DNA from: Marinomonas ostreistagni
GTDB lineage: Bacteria; Pseudomonadota; Gammaproteobacteria; Pseudomonadales; Marinomonadaceae
NCBI RefSeq assembly: GCF_016461785.1
Contig: NZ_JAEMUH010000006.1
Span: 1 to 64,000 of the forward strand
Direction: 5' to 3'
DNA length: 64,000 bases
In this document: piece by piece, positions 17,462 to 26,626 of the stretch
Numbering within the stretch: the first letter of the stretch is position 1
How the letters are laid out: each line of letters opens with the position of its first letter
The notes under the pieces: generated by a model
The model's database searches: none
Seen by the model: the letters and a program-made list of their open reading frames with translations, nothing else
Told to the model about the DNA's origin: nothing
Made by a program: the position numbers and the translations under genes

Positions 17462-18691
17462 TTACGCTACATCTTGATGAATCAGTCTAGGTGTTTTCTG
17501 TAGATAAGCTTCCATTTCAGCCATACCGTTAGGCTGGTCTACTTTTACACCAAGGTCACGCATGGTGCTACCAAATGCATGAAGCGTTCTGAACAAGTTG
17601 TGTTCTCGGCACTGTTCACCCATTTGCCCAATTCGCACAATCGGCTGGCCAAAAGAGCCAGCAATCTCAACTCGATAAGTCGCTGAAATATGGTCACAGA
17701 TTTGTTTTGCGGACAGCCCCTCTGGAATGCTAATTCCCACAACCGAGTTGAGTCGAGCAGGCGGCTCTATAAACAACTCAAGCCCCATACCTTGAATTCC
17801 GGATTGTAGCGCCTGAGAACAACGTAAATGACGCGCAAAACGCTGCTCAAGAGTCTCTTCACAAACTAGTTTCAGGGCTTCATGTAAGGCCATGATCCCA
17901 GACACTGGCGCTGTGTAGTGATAGCCATCGCGGTGCCAAAAGTTTTCCGCTAAACGGACATCAAAACACCAATGTGTCAGTGGCGTTGTGCGATTTTCAA
18001 TAGCCCGCCAAGCATCATCTGAGAAAGCAACCAGTGATACCCCTGGGATAGACGACAGCCCCTTTTGCCCCCCTGTAATCACGCAGTCAACATTCCACTC
18101 ATCCATTTTCAGTGGCATGGTACTTAGCGTACACACGGCATCCACTACGACTAAGCAACCATACTCTTTAGCAATCTTTGCTATGTCTTTTAATGTGTAG
18201 TTACACACGGTATTAGATGTCTCGCCCTGCACCATGCTGATCACTTTGGGACGAACTTGCTCGATCGCCTTACGCACACGGTCAGGGTCTGCAGCTTCAT
18301 GTACTGGGATATGAAGTTCATGAACGTCCGCGCCAATGCGAGTTGCCATTTCAGCCATTCGATGACTAAAGAAGCCATTGTTCAAACACAAGATTTTTTC
18401 ACCCGGTTGCAGCAAGTTCACTGCCGACATTTCCATCGCGGCGGAGGCAGGTCCCGCGACACCAAGCACCCACTTGGATTCCGTTTGAAACACGTAACGT
18501 GCCATGCTTTTAACTTGGTTAATCACTTTGGCCATAGTTGGGCCTAAATGATTAATCACAACTGAGTTGGCTTTGGCAACGCGCTCAGGAATAGGAACTG
18601 GGCCAGCTCCCATCATCAAAAGTGGCTCTTGAGGAAGAATATCGTCTAAGGATTGAAGTTGTGGACGGGGAATACCCGTTGAAGAGTCCAT
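17462..18691 (-). CDS. Class V aminotransferase, alanine-glyoxylate type (PucG-like)
   Basis: A 409-aa PLP-dependent enzyme of the alanine-glyoxylate/serine-glyoxylate/(S)-ureidoglycine-glyoxylate group. The PLP lysine is probably Lys210 in ITGGQKGLSSIPG; GPMG-like MMGAGPVPIPERV opens the fold near residue 26, and VVVDAVCTLSTMPL holds the cofactor-binding Asp (184). It is convergent with nothing and is separated from tctC by a terminator, so it is not simply part of the tct operon. The exact amino donor is not readable; glyoxylate is the likely acceptor. Confidence 0.85.
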   Translation of the reverse strand: MDSSTGIPRPQLQSLDDILPQEPLLMMGAGPVPIPERVAKANSVVINHLGPTMAKVINQVKSMARYVFQTESKWVLGVAGPASAAMEMSAVNLLQPGEKILCLNNGFFSHRMAEMATRIGADVHELHIPVHEAADPDRVRKAIEQVRPKVISMVQGETSNTVCNYTLKDIAKIAKEYGCLVVVDAVCTLSTMPLKMDEWNVDCVITGGQKGLSSIPGVSLVAFSDDAWRAIENRTTPLTHWCFDVRLAENFWHRDGYHYTAPVSGIMALHEALKLVCEETLEQRFARHLRCSQALQSGIQGMGLELFIEPPARLNSVVGISIPEGLSAKQICDHISATYRVEIAGSFGQPIVRIGQMGEQCREHNLFRTLHAFGSTMRDLGVKVDQPNGMAEMEAYLQKTPRLIHQDVA

Positions 18692-19037
18692 TATGACCTG
18701 CCTTTTAAAGTGTAAAATAAGAAAAATCCTTCTCGACCATCTCAGAAAGCAAATATCGAAATTTACCTTTTTTCAGAGTAAAACTCGGTATATTTAATAT
18801 TTCCAAAATAATCATCTGAAATAATACTGCAAACAGCTCATGTTTAAGAGTATAGTTTTTGAAAAGAGTCGAATCACCCAAAACTAAGCAACTGACCCAT
18901 ACAAGTCACCAGTAATGGTTTTAAAAGGCAGCATTTTTTACTTCAAGACCAGATTCCTAGAGCTTGAGCAAGTCAGAAAACTCTTGTTCTACAAACTGGC
19001 ATATTTGTTTCATATCATTGTGCAGACGCACAAACAG

Positions 19038-19054
19038 CGAACCATAATGGTGCA
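19038..19054. promoter_or_regulatory. NtrC-like enhancer site
   Basis: CGAACC-ATAAT-GGTGCA matches 10 of the 12 conserved positions of the enterobacterial NtrC site TGCACC-N5-GGTGCA, with a perfect right half. It lies about 210 bp upstream of the -24 element of the sigma-54 promoter, within enhancer range. Confidence 0.5.
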
Positions 19055-19259
19055 AAATCTATAACAACCACAACGCCAATCTTGAAGACTATTCACCGCA
19101 CATCAGCAACCGATCTGGTTAATAAATGCTCACTTTGATAGGGCTTACAGCAATGACCTCATTCTTTTCTAAACCCTTTGAATTCAAGAGCTTTCGCTGT
19201 CACAAATCTGTGTTGAACAAACGCTAAATTAACACACACATTATTTTAATTTCGTGCTC

Positions 19260-19275
19260 TGGCAAGCATATTGCT
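19260..19275 (+). promoter_or_regulatory. Sigma-54 promoter of the glucosylglycerate operon
   Basis: TGGCAAG-CATA-TTGCT. The invariant GG (19261-19262) and GC (19273-19274) are exactly 10 bp apart, and only one base of TGGCACG-N4-TTGCW differs. The predicted start is near 19286, about 70 nt before the leader ORF. Confidence 0.7.
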
Positions 19276-19356
19276 TTCACTACTATGCCAATCGGTACAG
19301 TGAATGTCCCAAAACAGGTCAGAGGTACATTGACTGGTTTTTGCAAAGGAGGAAAG

Positions 19357-19395
19357 GTGAAGAACGCTATTAAAGCGACCTCACCGAATGTATGA
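19357..19395 (+). CDS. 12-codon leader ORF, translationally coupled to the phosphatase gene
   Basis: GTG start at 19357 with GGAGG (19348-19352) 4 nt upstream, encoding fMet-KNAIKATSPNV and ending in TGA at 19393-19395. The stop overlaps the ATG of the next gene (ATGA). That gene has no Shine-Dalgarno sequence of its own, so ribosomes loading on this mini-ORF probably reinitiate there. It has no run of a single amino acid, so it is not a classical attenuator. The peptide itself may have no function. Confidence 0.5.
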   Translation: MKNAIKATSPNV

Positions 19396-20216
19396 CGACT
19401 ACTTTATTAGTCTTTACAGATTTAGATGGCACGTTACTAGATCATTACGACTATAACTTTTCTGCGGCCAATGACGCGCTTAGCAGTTTAAGAACACTAG
19501 GAATTCCTTGTGTTTTAAACACTAGCAAGACTTATGCTGAACTTTTAGAGCTTCGTCATGCACTGCGCCACAAGGATCCGTTTATCGTTGAGAACGGGGC
19601 GGCTATTTATCTGCCCATAAACAGCCGTTTCGATCCCAACCCTGAATGGGCACAATGTGGTGATTTTTGGGTGAAAGCATTTGGTCCCAATCGTCAAGAG
19701 CTTATTAAGGTTGCTCAATCCATGAAATCCCAGTTTGACTTTATTGGTTATCACGACCTTACGAAAGAGCAACTAATGGAGCACACTGGGCTCGACTTCA
19801 ATACAGCAGCGCTCTCTATGCAAAGAGAGTTCACTGAACCTCTAATTTGGAATGATTCAAATAATGCTTTGGCTGAGTTTCGCAGTCTCATGGAAAAGGA
19901 AGGCATCAAAGTCCAAAAAGGCGGACGTTTTGTTCATCTTATGGGGCAAGACTGCGATAAAGCAATCGCCATGCAATGGCTTATAGAATGCTATCAATCT
20001 TGTACCTCTGATACGGTCAAAAGTATTGCTTTAGGTGATGGGGAGAACGACGTTGAAATGATAAGCAAGGCCAATATTCCTGTGGTAGTGCGTTCGCCAG
20101 TCCACGCGCCACCAGAAATCCCTAATCGAAATGACGTATGGATAACCGATTCATATGGGCCAAAAGGCTGGAGCGAAGCGATTAACCAAGCGCTAAAAAA
20201 CGAAGGGTTTATTTAA
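19392..20216 (+). CDS. Glycosyl-3-phosphoglycerate phosphatase (MPGP family HAD)
   Basis: A 274-aa HAD phosphatase of the mannosyl-3-phosphoglycerate phosphatase (MPGP/YedP) family. Motif I is FTDLDGTLLDH (Asp10, Asp12) and the metal motif is LGDGENDVEM near residue 214. Because the next gene is a glucosyl-3-phosphoglycerate synthase type, the likely reaction is dephosphorylation of glucosyl-3-phosphoglycerate to glucosylglycerate, a compatible solute. The start ATG overlaps the stop of the 12-codon leader ORF and has no ribosome site of its own. First structural gene of a three-gene operon. Confidence 0.85.
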   Translation: MTTTLLVFTDLDGTLLDHYDYNFSAANDALSSLRTLGIPCVLNTSKTYAELLELRHALRHKDPFIVENGAAIYLPINSRFDPNPEWAQCGDFWVKAFGPNRQELIKVAQSMKSQFDFIGYHDLTKEQLMEHTGLDFNTAALSMQREFTEPLIWNDSNNALAEFRSLMEKEGIKVQKGGRFVHLMGQDCDKAIAMQWLIECYQSCTSDTVKSIALGDGENDVEMISKANIPVVVRSPVHAPPEIPNRNDVWITDSYGPKGWSEAINQALKNEGFI

Positions 20217-20278
20217 TTTTTTTCGGCTGGTGAACTGGCCCGCCGAACAAGCATGAACAATGCTAAAGGAGACAAACA

Positions 20279-21505
20279 ATGGGTGACTTTTACCAAAACG
20301 GCATATTAACTACATTGCATAATTTGTCACAGCGACCGCTGGAAGAAATGGAAAGTGAGCTGTGTGAATTCGCAAAAAAACGCCCAATGGCCTTAATCTT
20401 ACCTTGCTTGTATTCCGAGCTTGAAACGGAGGCGATGCCAAATATCATTCGCCACCTGAAGCAAGTTCCTTATCCGATTGAGATCATCATCGGCCTTGAT
20501 CGTGCAACGGAAGAACAATACAAACACGCTTTGGAATTCTTTTCTGAGCTACCGCAGAAACATAAAGTACTTTGGAATGACGGCCCGCGCTTACGCGCCA
20601 TTGATGAAATTCTTAAAGGTGAAAAGTTATCACCGAATGATCCCGGCAAAGGTCGTAATGTTTGGTTCTGTATGGGCTATGCACTCACATCATCCGATGC
20701 AGACGCTGTTGCCATGCATGACTGTGATATCGTCACTTATGACCGTAGTTTACTTGCTCGCTTGATCTACCCTGTCGCTAACCCTAACTTCAACTACGAA
20801 TTCTGTAAGGGCTTTTATGCCCGCACGGCGAATGGAAAAATGAATGGTCGTGTAAGCCGACTGCTGGTAACGCCATTACTCTACTCGCTCAAGAAAGTTT
20901 TAGGTCATTTAGATTATCTAGATTACCTAGACAGCTACCGCTACTCACTAGCGGGGGAGTTTTCATTCCGCCGCGATGTGATGACAGATTTACGAATTCC
21001 GAGCGATTGGGGCTTAGAGATTGGTGTGCTATCAGAAATGTATCGCAACTACTCTACCAACCGTTTATGTCAGGTGGACATTGCCGATGCGTACGATCAC
21101 AAGCACCAGGACTTATCTGCGGATAACGATGATGGTGGCTTATCTAAAATGTCGATCGATATTACCAAAGCGATCTTCCGTAAGCTGGCCACCAACGGCA
21201 TCGTCTTTAACCAAGAAACCTTCCGCACCATCAAAGCCACCTATTATCGAGTAGCATTAGATTTCATCGAAACCTACCGTAATGACGCGGAGATCAATGG
21301 TTTAAAACTGGATGTTCACTCTGAAGAACGAGCTGTAGAGCTATTTGCCAGCAATATTATGAAAGCTGGCAACATGTATTTAGAAAACCCTATGGAAGCT
21401 CCATTTATTCCAAGCTGGAACCGTGTGGCTAGCGCCTTCCCAGGTGTAATGCAACAACTTGAAGAAGCAGTGGCACAAGACATGCTGGAGTATGGGCCAA
21501 AATAG
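20279..21505 (+). CDS. gpgS: Glucosyl-3-phosphoglycerate synthase
   Basis: A 408-aa GT-A fold glycosyltransferase (GT81-like), expected to join NDP-glucose and 3-phosphoglycerate. The DXD metal motif is at residues 148-150 in AMHDCDIVTYDRSLL; the N-terminal half has PMALILPCLYSELE and EIIIGLDRA for nucleotide-sugar binding. AAAGGAG lies 8-9 nt before the ATG. Its place between a matching phosphatase and a GH13_18 phosphorylase supports glucosyl- rather than mannosylglycerate. Glucosylglycerate accumulates in other bacteria under salt stress combined with nitrogen limitation, which suits the sigma-54 promoter upstream. Confidence 0.85.
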   Translation: MGDFYQNGILTTLHNLSQRPLEEMESELCEFAKKRPMALILPCLYSELETEAMPNIIRHLKQVPYPIEIIIGLDRATEEQYKHALEFFSELPQKHKVLWNDGPRLRAIDEILKGEKLSPNDPGKGRNVWFCMGYALTSSDADAVAMHDCDIVTYDRSLLARLIYPVANPNFNYEFCKGFYARTANGKMNGRVSRLLVTPLLYSLKKVLGHLDYLDYLDSYRYSLAGEFSFRRDVMTDLRIPSDWGLEIGVLSEMYRNYSTNRLCQVDIADAYDHKHQDLSADNDDGGLSKMSIDITKAIFRKLATNGIVFNQETFRTIKATYYRVALDFIETYRNDAEINGLKLDVHSEERAVELFASNIMKAGNMYLENPMEAPFIPSWNRVASAFPGVMQQLEEAVAQDMLEYGPK

Positions 21506-21569
21506 CCCTTACTCCAAAGCACTGCTTAATATTCAATTTCATGCACAATGATTTATAAGGTAGTTATTT

Positions 21570-23324
21570 ATGGATGCAGCGCCCCTCTCACATTTAGAAC
21601 AGCGATTAATTGGCCACTTACAAGTTCTGTATCCTCATCTTGATGCAGGGGAAATGGCAAGAAATTGTTTAGCCACATTTGGTTTAGATCCAAAGACAGA
21701 ATCTCCGCAACCCCATAGAAACATCTGGGATCAGTCGGATATCATGTTGATCACCTATGCCGACACCCTACGTCGTGAGAATGAGCCACCCATTAATACG
21801 CTGCATCATTTTGTCAAAACAGAGCTGGCTCAATGTATCTCTACTGTTCACCTGTTGCCATTTTTTCCATACAGCTCGGATGATGGCTTCAGTGTGATGG
21901 ACTACACCTCCGTTAACCCATCCGCTGGTAAGTGGCGTGATATCTCAGCTTTAGCACAAGATTTCAAAGTGATGGGGGATCTGGTGATCAACCACTGTTC
22001 CAGCCGAAGCATGTGGTTTGAGAACTTTAAAGCGGGAGTTGAACCAGGTGCTAGCTACTTTTACGAGGCCGATCCTAACGCTGACTTGAGCAATGTTGTA
22101 CGCCCAAGAACATCCCCTTTGTTACGTGAAGTCCAAACCAAGAATGGCACTAAGTATGTTTGGTGTACTTTTAGTCATGATCAAGTTGACCTGAACTTCG
22201 AAAATCCCAAGGTGTTGATGGAGTTCTTGCGCATCATCCGTCTCTACTTAGAAAAAGGCATTCGCTGGTTTAGGTTGGATGCGGTCGCTTTTCTTTGGAA
22301 GAGCCCTGGTACACCAAGCATCAACCTACCCAATACCCATGAAATGATTCGCTTACTGCGTTTGATGATCGAGCATTATGCGCCTGACGCGGTCATTATT
22401 ACCGAAACCAATATCCCTAACCGAGAAAACTTAACCTACTTTGGTAACGCCAACGAAGCACACCTAATATACAATTTCTCGCTGCCACCACTTTTAATTA
22501 ACACGCTGGTCTCGGGAGACTGCGATCACTTGAAAAATTGGCTAATGAGAATGCCGCCAGCCCAACAAGGTACGACTTACCTAAACTTTGTCGCGTCTCA
22601 TGATGGTGTCGGTTTACGACCAACAGAAGGCTTACTAAGTGAATGGGAGCTGGACAACCTCATCAGCACAATGAAACGCTTTGGCGGAAAGATTAGCTCG
22701 AGAACAACACTAACAGGCGAAGCGAAACCTTACGAAATCAACATTAGTTTGTGGGATGCCTTAAGCGGTTCCGTTAGCAAAGGTCCAGACCAATGGCAGT
22801 TTGCCCGCTTCATGTGTGCTGCGGCAGTACAGTTAGCTTTGGAAGGCTTACCAGCTTTTTATATTCATTCTTTGTTTGGCACTGAAAACGATTGCGCACG
22901 TGTCGACAATACTGGGCAATTTCGCTCAATCAACCGCCATATCTGGGACATGGATGATTTAGAGCACAAGCTCAACACTCCTACTCATCACCAAAAAGTA
23001 TTTCAGGCGTTGAGAAACCTCATCCAAATCAGACGTGCGCAGCCGGCCTTTCACCCTAATGCAACTCAGTATATCCTACATACCGGTAACAAATTGTTTG
23101 CATTTTGGCGCCAGAGCTTGGATCGTCGCCAAAGCTTGTTTGCGATCTATAATATCACCGATGAGCCACAAAGCTTTAACTTAGCTGAGCTTAACTTAAT
23201 CGCTACGGACGATTGGACGGATTTAGTGACTGATCAGAAATACGAGGATAGACTTGCTCAAGTCACCTTGATGCCTTACCAGTTCTTATGGTTAGCCAAC
23301 AAGAAAAGTAAGACTAAACAATAA
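21570..23324 (+). CDS. GH13_18 sugar phosphorylase, probable glucosylglycerate phosphorylase
   Basis: A 584-aa alpha-amylase-superfamily phosphorylase of the sucrose phosphorylase group. The likely nucleophile is Asp237 in RWFRLDAVAFLW, the acid/base Glu279 in IITETNIPN, and the stabilising Asp345 in VASHDGVGLRP. Characterised relatives of this length (YcjM type) split glucosylglycerate with phosphate to give glucose 1-phosphate and glycerate. Next to GpgS and its phosphatase, a role in recycling glucosylglycerate after stress is the best reading. Sucrose phosphorylase is the main alternative. Confidence 0.82.
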   Translation: MDAAPLSHLEQRLIGHLQVLYPHLDAGEMARNCLATFGLDPKTESPQPHRNIWDQSDIMLITYADTLRRENEPPINTLHHFVKTELAQCISTVHLLPFFPYSSDDGFSVMDYTSVNPSAGKWRDISALAQDFKVMGDLVINHCSSRSMWFENFKAGVEPGASYFYEADPNADLSNVVRPRTSPLLREVQTKNGTKYVWCTFSHDQVDLNFENPKVLMEFLRIIRLYLEKGIRWFRLDAVAFLWKSPGTPSINLPNTHEMIRLLRLMIEHYAPDAVIITETNIPNRENLTYFGNANEAHLIYNFSLPPLLINTLVSGDCDHLKNWLMRMPPAQQGTTYLNFVASHDGVGLRPTEGLLSEWELDNLISTMKRFGGKISSRTTLTGEAKPYEINISLWDALSGSVSKGPDQWQFARFMCAAAVQLALEGLPAFYIHSLFGTENDCARVDNTGQFRSINRHIWDMDDLEHKLNTPTHHQKVFQALRNLIQIRRAQPAFHPNATQYILHTGNKLFAFWRQSLDRRQSLFAIYNITDEPQSFNLAELNLIATDDWTDLVTDQKYEDRLAQVTLMPYQFLWLANKKSKTKQ

Positions 23325-23350
23325 ATTAGCCTTACTACGATCAATTACTT

Positions 23351-23369
23351 AGCCGCGCTAAGCGCGGCT
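23351..23369. terminator. GC-rich hairpin at the convergent gene ends
   Basis: AGCCGCG-CTAAG-CGCGGCT between the phosphorylase gene and the ABC transporter gene; the right arm touches the ABC stop codon. It probably acts in both directions, although the T-run is weak. Confidence 0.5.
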
Positions 23370-25213
23370 TATATATCGTCAATGTCTTCAGCAATAAACC
23401 CACCACTTTGATGCGACCACAGCTTGGCATAAATCCCGCCTTGCTTAATCAATTCAGTATGAGAGCCTTGCTCAACAATCGCCCCTTTATCCAACACAAT
23501 CAAACGATCCATCGCGGCAATAGTAGAAAGTCGATGGGCGATTGCGATCACCGTTTTACCTTCCATCAAACGATACAAACTGTGTTGAATGGCTGCCTCA
23601 ACTTCGGAGTCCAGTGCAGAAGTGGCTTCATCCAGCACCAATATCGGCGCGTTTTTAAGTAGAACTCGTGCAATGGCGATACGCTGTCTTTGACCACCTG
23701 AAAGCTTAATGCCACGTTCGCCAACCATGGCATCGTATCCGGTGTTGCCGTAAGGATCTGTCAGACTAAGAATAAATTCATGCGCTTCAGCACGTTTCGC
23801 CGCAGAAATCATTTCTTCTTCTGTGGCCTCAGGGCGACCGTACATCAAGTTATCGCGTACGGTGCGATGAAGCAGTGACGTATCTTGAGTCACCATGCCG
23901 ATGCCCGCTCTCAACGATTCTTGTTGAACATCACTGATCACTTGACCATCTATTTTAATGGCTCCTTGTTCAACATCGTGAAAACGCATAAGCAAATTAA
24001 CGATAGTCGATTTACCAGCACCTGAGCGCCCTACTAAGCCCACCTTTTCACCTGGCTTAATATGAAGATCTAACGCATCAATAACTGAAATATCTTCCTT
24101 GCCATAATGAAACGCGACTTGATCGAAATGGATGTCTCCATTCGAAATCGACAAAGGCTTAGCATCGTCTTTGTCCTGAATTGTGAGCGGTTTTGAAAGC
24201 GTTCCCATACCATCTGCAACCATGCCGATGTTTTCAAACAACGCGCTAACTTCCCACATGATCCACTGTGACATGCCGTTCAGCCGCAAAGCTAAACTCA
24301 CTGCAATGGCGATGGCTCCAACACTGATGGCACTGCCTAACCAGAGGCCAATGGCCACTGCGGCAATCACAAATGCCAAAAGATAGTTTAAGCTCTGAAC
24401 ACAAACATTTAGCCCCGTTACCATGCGCATCTGCTTATGAACCGTTGCGAGAAACCCATTCATGGACTCCTTTGCATAAGACAGCTCACGTTGATTATGG
24501 GCGAATAGCTTGACGGTCGATATGTTTGTGTAGCTGTCCACTATTCGCCCCGTCATGGTGGATCTAGCGTCGGCTTGCTCTTCTGATATACGGCGCAAGC
24601 GAGGCACAAAATACAACTGAATAGCGATATAACCTGCCAACCAGCCCAACATTGGCAGCACCAAGCGATAATCAGCTTGGGCAATCAAAACCAGCATGGA
24701 AATGAAATACACCAAGATGTACATCAGCACATCAAGCAACTTCATCACTGTTTCTCGAACAGCTAACGATGTTTGCATGACCTTTGTCGCAACACGTCCA
24801 GCAAAGTCGTCTTGAAAAAATGACACACTTTGGCGCAATACAAAACGGTGAGCCATCCAACGTATGCGCATTGGGTAATTCCCAAGCAAAGTTTGATGCA
24901 CAATGGCTGAGTGCAAAAAGGTTACCAAAGGCATTGCCACCAACACCATGATTGACATTGCAATCAAACGACCAGATTCCTCGCTCAAAAACGTTTCAGG
25001 GTTTTTAGTCACTAGCCAATCAACCAATTGCCCCATAAAACTAAACAAAGTCACTTCTAATATGGCGGCAATAGCCGTCAACACAGACATGAGCAATAAG
25101 GGAATTTCAGCCCCTTTGGAGTAGTAAAGACAAAACGCAAACAATGTCTTTGGTGCTTGTTTGGGGTCTACTTCAGGGTATGCGTTTAGCCACCTTTCAA
25201 AAAATTTCAACAT
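23369..25213 (-). CDS. ABC exporter, fused membrane and ATPase domains
   Basis: A 614-aa half-transporter that must dimerise. Residues ~1-330 form the six-helix exporter domain. The ATPase domain has Walker A GRSGAGKST, the signature LSGGQRQR and Walker B ILVLDEATSALD, all intact. The frame is open to 25231, but the family usually starts MLxFFE, so I take the ATG at 25213; both starts lack a good Shine-Dalgarno sequence. It is a multidrug/lipid-type exporter, and the substrate is not predictable. Monocistronic and divergent from the MFS efflux gene. Confidence 0.88.
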   Translation of the reverse strand: MLKFFERWLNAYPEVDPKQAPKTLFAFCLYYSKGAEIPLLLMSVLTAIAAILEVTLFSFMGQLVDWLVTKNPETFLSEESGRLIAMSIMVLVAMPLVTFLHSAIVHQTLLGNYPMRIRWMAHRFVLRQSVSFFQDDFAGRVATKVMQTSLAVRETVMKLLDVLMYILVYFISMLVLIAQADYRLVLPMLGWLAGYIAIQLYFVPRLRRISEEQADARSTMTGRIVDSYTNISTVKLFAHNQRELSYAKESMNGFLATVHKQMRMVTGLNVCVQSLNYLLAFVIAAVAIGLWLGSAISVGAIAIAVSLALRLNGMSQWIMWEVSALFENIGMVADGMGTLSKPLTIQDKDDAKPLSISNGDIHFDQVAFHYGKEDISVIDALDLHIKPGEKVGLVGRSGAGKSTIVNLLMRFHDVEQGAIKIDGQVISDVQQESLRAGIGMVTQDTSLLHRTVRDNLMYGRPEATEEEMISAAKRAEAHEFILSLTDPYGNTGYDAMVGERGIKLSGGQRQRIAIARVLLKNAPILVLDEATSALDSEVEAAIQHSLYRLMEGKTVIAIAHRLSTIAAMDRLIVLDKGAIVEQGSHTELIKQGGIYAKLWSHQSGGFIAEDIDDI

Positions 25214-25357
25214 AGGTTCTACTACAATCATTAAAGATCAAAAAAATGATACCAAGTGAATCATAGAAATGCGCGCAGCACTATCGTCAACTTTGACTGG
25301 TCGTTTAATTAAGAAGTCTTTCCTCAATTGAAGGTTTTCGTATTAATAAGACACCCT

Positions 25358-25375
25358 TATAATTGATTTAATCAA
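25358..25375. promoter_or_regulatory. Promoter -10 element with overlapping palindrome before the MFS gene
   Basis: TATAAT (25358-25363) is followed at once by the perfect palindrome TTGATT-T-AATCAA (25363-25375), about 35 bp before the efflux gene. The palindrome would cover the transcription start, as a repressor operator does. The -35 element is weak. Confidence 0.4.
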
Positions 25376-25409
25376 CTAATTAATATTTACACCTTTTAGA
25401 TGGAGATCT

Positions 25410-26612
25410 ATGCAACTTACACTTCCTATTATTCTTGTCCTCGGACTCTTGTCAGGCATCACTCCTCTCGCCATCGACGCCTACCTACCCAGCTTTCCCA
25501 GTATGGCAAACGACTTAAATCAAGATATCAGTCACATTCAGCTTACTCTTAGCGTTTACTTGTTAGTATTTGCGATCTTCCAAATGATCTATGGACCAAT
25601 ATCAGACGCGGTTGGGCGCCGAAAAGTAGTGGTTAGCGGACTGATCATTTTTAGCCTTGGTAGCCTTGCCTGCTCGACTGCTAGTACCTATGAATGGCTT
25701 CTTATCGGACGTGTCATTCAAGCCATGGGAGGCGCGGCCGTTGCGGTAACCATTCCTGCTCTTGTTAAGGACAACCTCAGTACCAATCAATTTGCCAAAG
25801 CAATGTCGATGGTAATGTTGGTGATGGCTCTAGCACCACTGGTTGCACCAATAGTGGGGGGAGCTATTTTGGTTGTATTCAATTGGAATGCGATCTTTAT
25901 TTTTTTAATGCTACTTGCCATTTTGGCCATTGCTCTATTCTTAAAAACTATTCCTGAAACATTATCATCAGAACAACGAACACCACTGTCGTTTACAACA
26001 GCAATGAGCAATTACTATAAATTAACTCGCCACCCCATCATTATGGGGTACATTATGGCAGGCTCCTTACATTTTGCTGGATTAATGTGTTTCGTTACTG
26101 GTGCATCCTTTGTTTACATAAAGGTCTATGGCGTAGACGAAGGTCTTTTTGGTTTCTTGTTTGGCTTAAACGTCATCACGATGATGTTGGCGACGACTAT
26201 CAACGGCCGATTTGTTGAGCGTCTTGGGATCGACACTCTAATACGCCACGCTATGACCATTTTGATGCTGGATGTCATTTTACTGATTTGTATGAGCTTT
26301 ATGGAGCAACCTCCTCTACCTGCGTTAATCCTAGGTATGATGTTTTTCACTGGTCCAATTGGTATTTTAGGGAGTGGTTTCATGGGGGGAGCAATGCGTC
26401 GAGCAGGATCATTGAATGGTAGTGTTGCCGCCCTTGCTGGCACAATTCGCTTTTCGCTTGGTGCATTAAGCGGTGTAGTTTTAAGTGTACTTCACAATGG
26501 TACTTTTGTACCAATGTTAGGTATCATGGCTTTTTGCGGACTGACAACATACATTATTTATCGCATCGTTCGCCATTTTGAACAGCTTTCCCCTATCAGC
26601 GAAAAACACTAA
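25410..26612 (+). CDS. Bcr/CflA family multidrug efflux MFS transporter
   Basis: A 400-aa inner-membrane drug:H+ antiporter with about 12 hydrophobic segments. It has the Bcr/CflA pattern ITPLAIDAYLPSFPSMANDL near residues 17-36 and the MFS loop motif GPISDAVGRRKVVVSG near 62-77, with IGRVIQAMGGAA in helix 4. The ATG is preceded by GGAGA. The HopJ gene follows at 14 bp and may be cotranscribed. A palindrome over the predicted start of transcription suggests a repressor, but no regulator gene is adjacent. Confidence 0.9.
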   Translation: MQLTLPIILVLGLLSGITPLAIDAYLPSFPSMANDLNQDISHIQLTLSVYLLVFAIFQMIYGPISDAVGRRKVVVSGLIIFSLGSLACSTASTYEWLLIGRVIQAMGGAAVAVTIPALVKDNLSTNQFAKAMSMVMLVMALAPLVAPIVGGAILVVFNWNAIFIFLMLLAILAIALFLKTIPETLSSEQRTPLSFTTAMSNYYKLTRHPIIMGYIMAGSLHFAGLMCFVTGASFVYIKVYGVDEGLFGFLFGLNVITMMLATTINGRFVERLGIDTLIRHAMTILMLDVILLICMSFMEQPPLPALILGMMFFTGPIGILGSGFMGGAMRRAGSLNGSVAALAGTIRFSLGALSGVVLSVLHNGTFVPMLGIMAFCGLTTYIIYRIVRHFEQLSPISEKH

Positions 26613-26626
26613 GTAAGAGTATTAGC

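Larger units (their letters stand above)
18692..19356. other. 665-bp non-coding control region of the glucosylglycerate operon
   Basis: I find no convincing protein gene here. The left end must hold the aminotransferase promoter (minus strand). The right half holds an NtrC-like dyad (19038-19054), a second perfect dyad, TTGTGC-AGAC-GCACAA (19018-19033), and a sigma-54 promoter (19260-19275). The length is unusual for this compact window. Confidence 0.6.

Noticed and set aside
17462-18691. Aminotransferase as part of the tctCBA operon
   Set aside because: A strong terminator (17403-17434) and about 280 bp separate it from tctC.
19018-19033. TTGTGC-AGAC-GCACAA dyad as a CRP or second NtrC site
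   Set aside because: The spacer is 4 bp instead of 6 for CRP, the arms are TGTGC rather than TGTGA, and the half-site order is inverted for NtrC. It may still bind another regulator.
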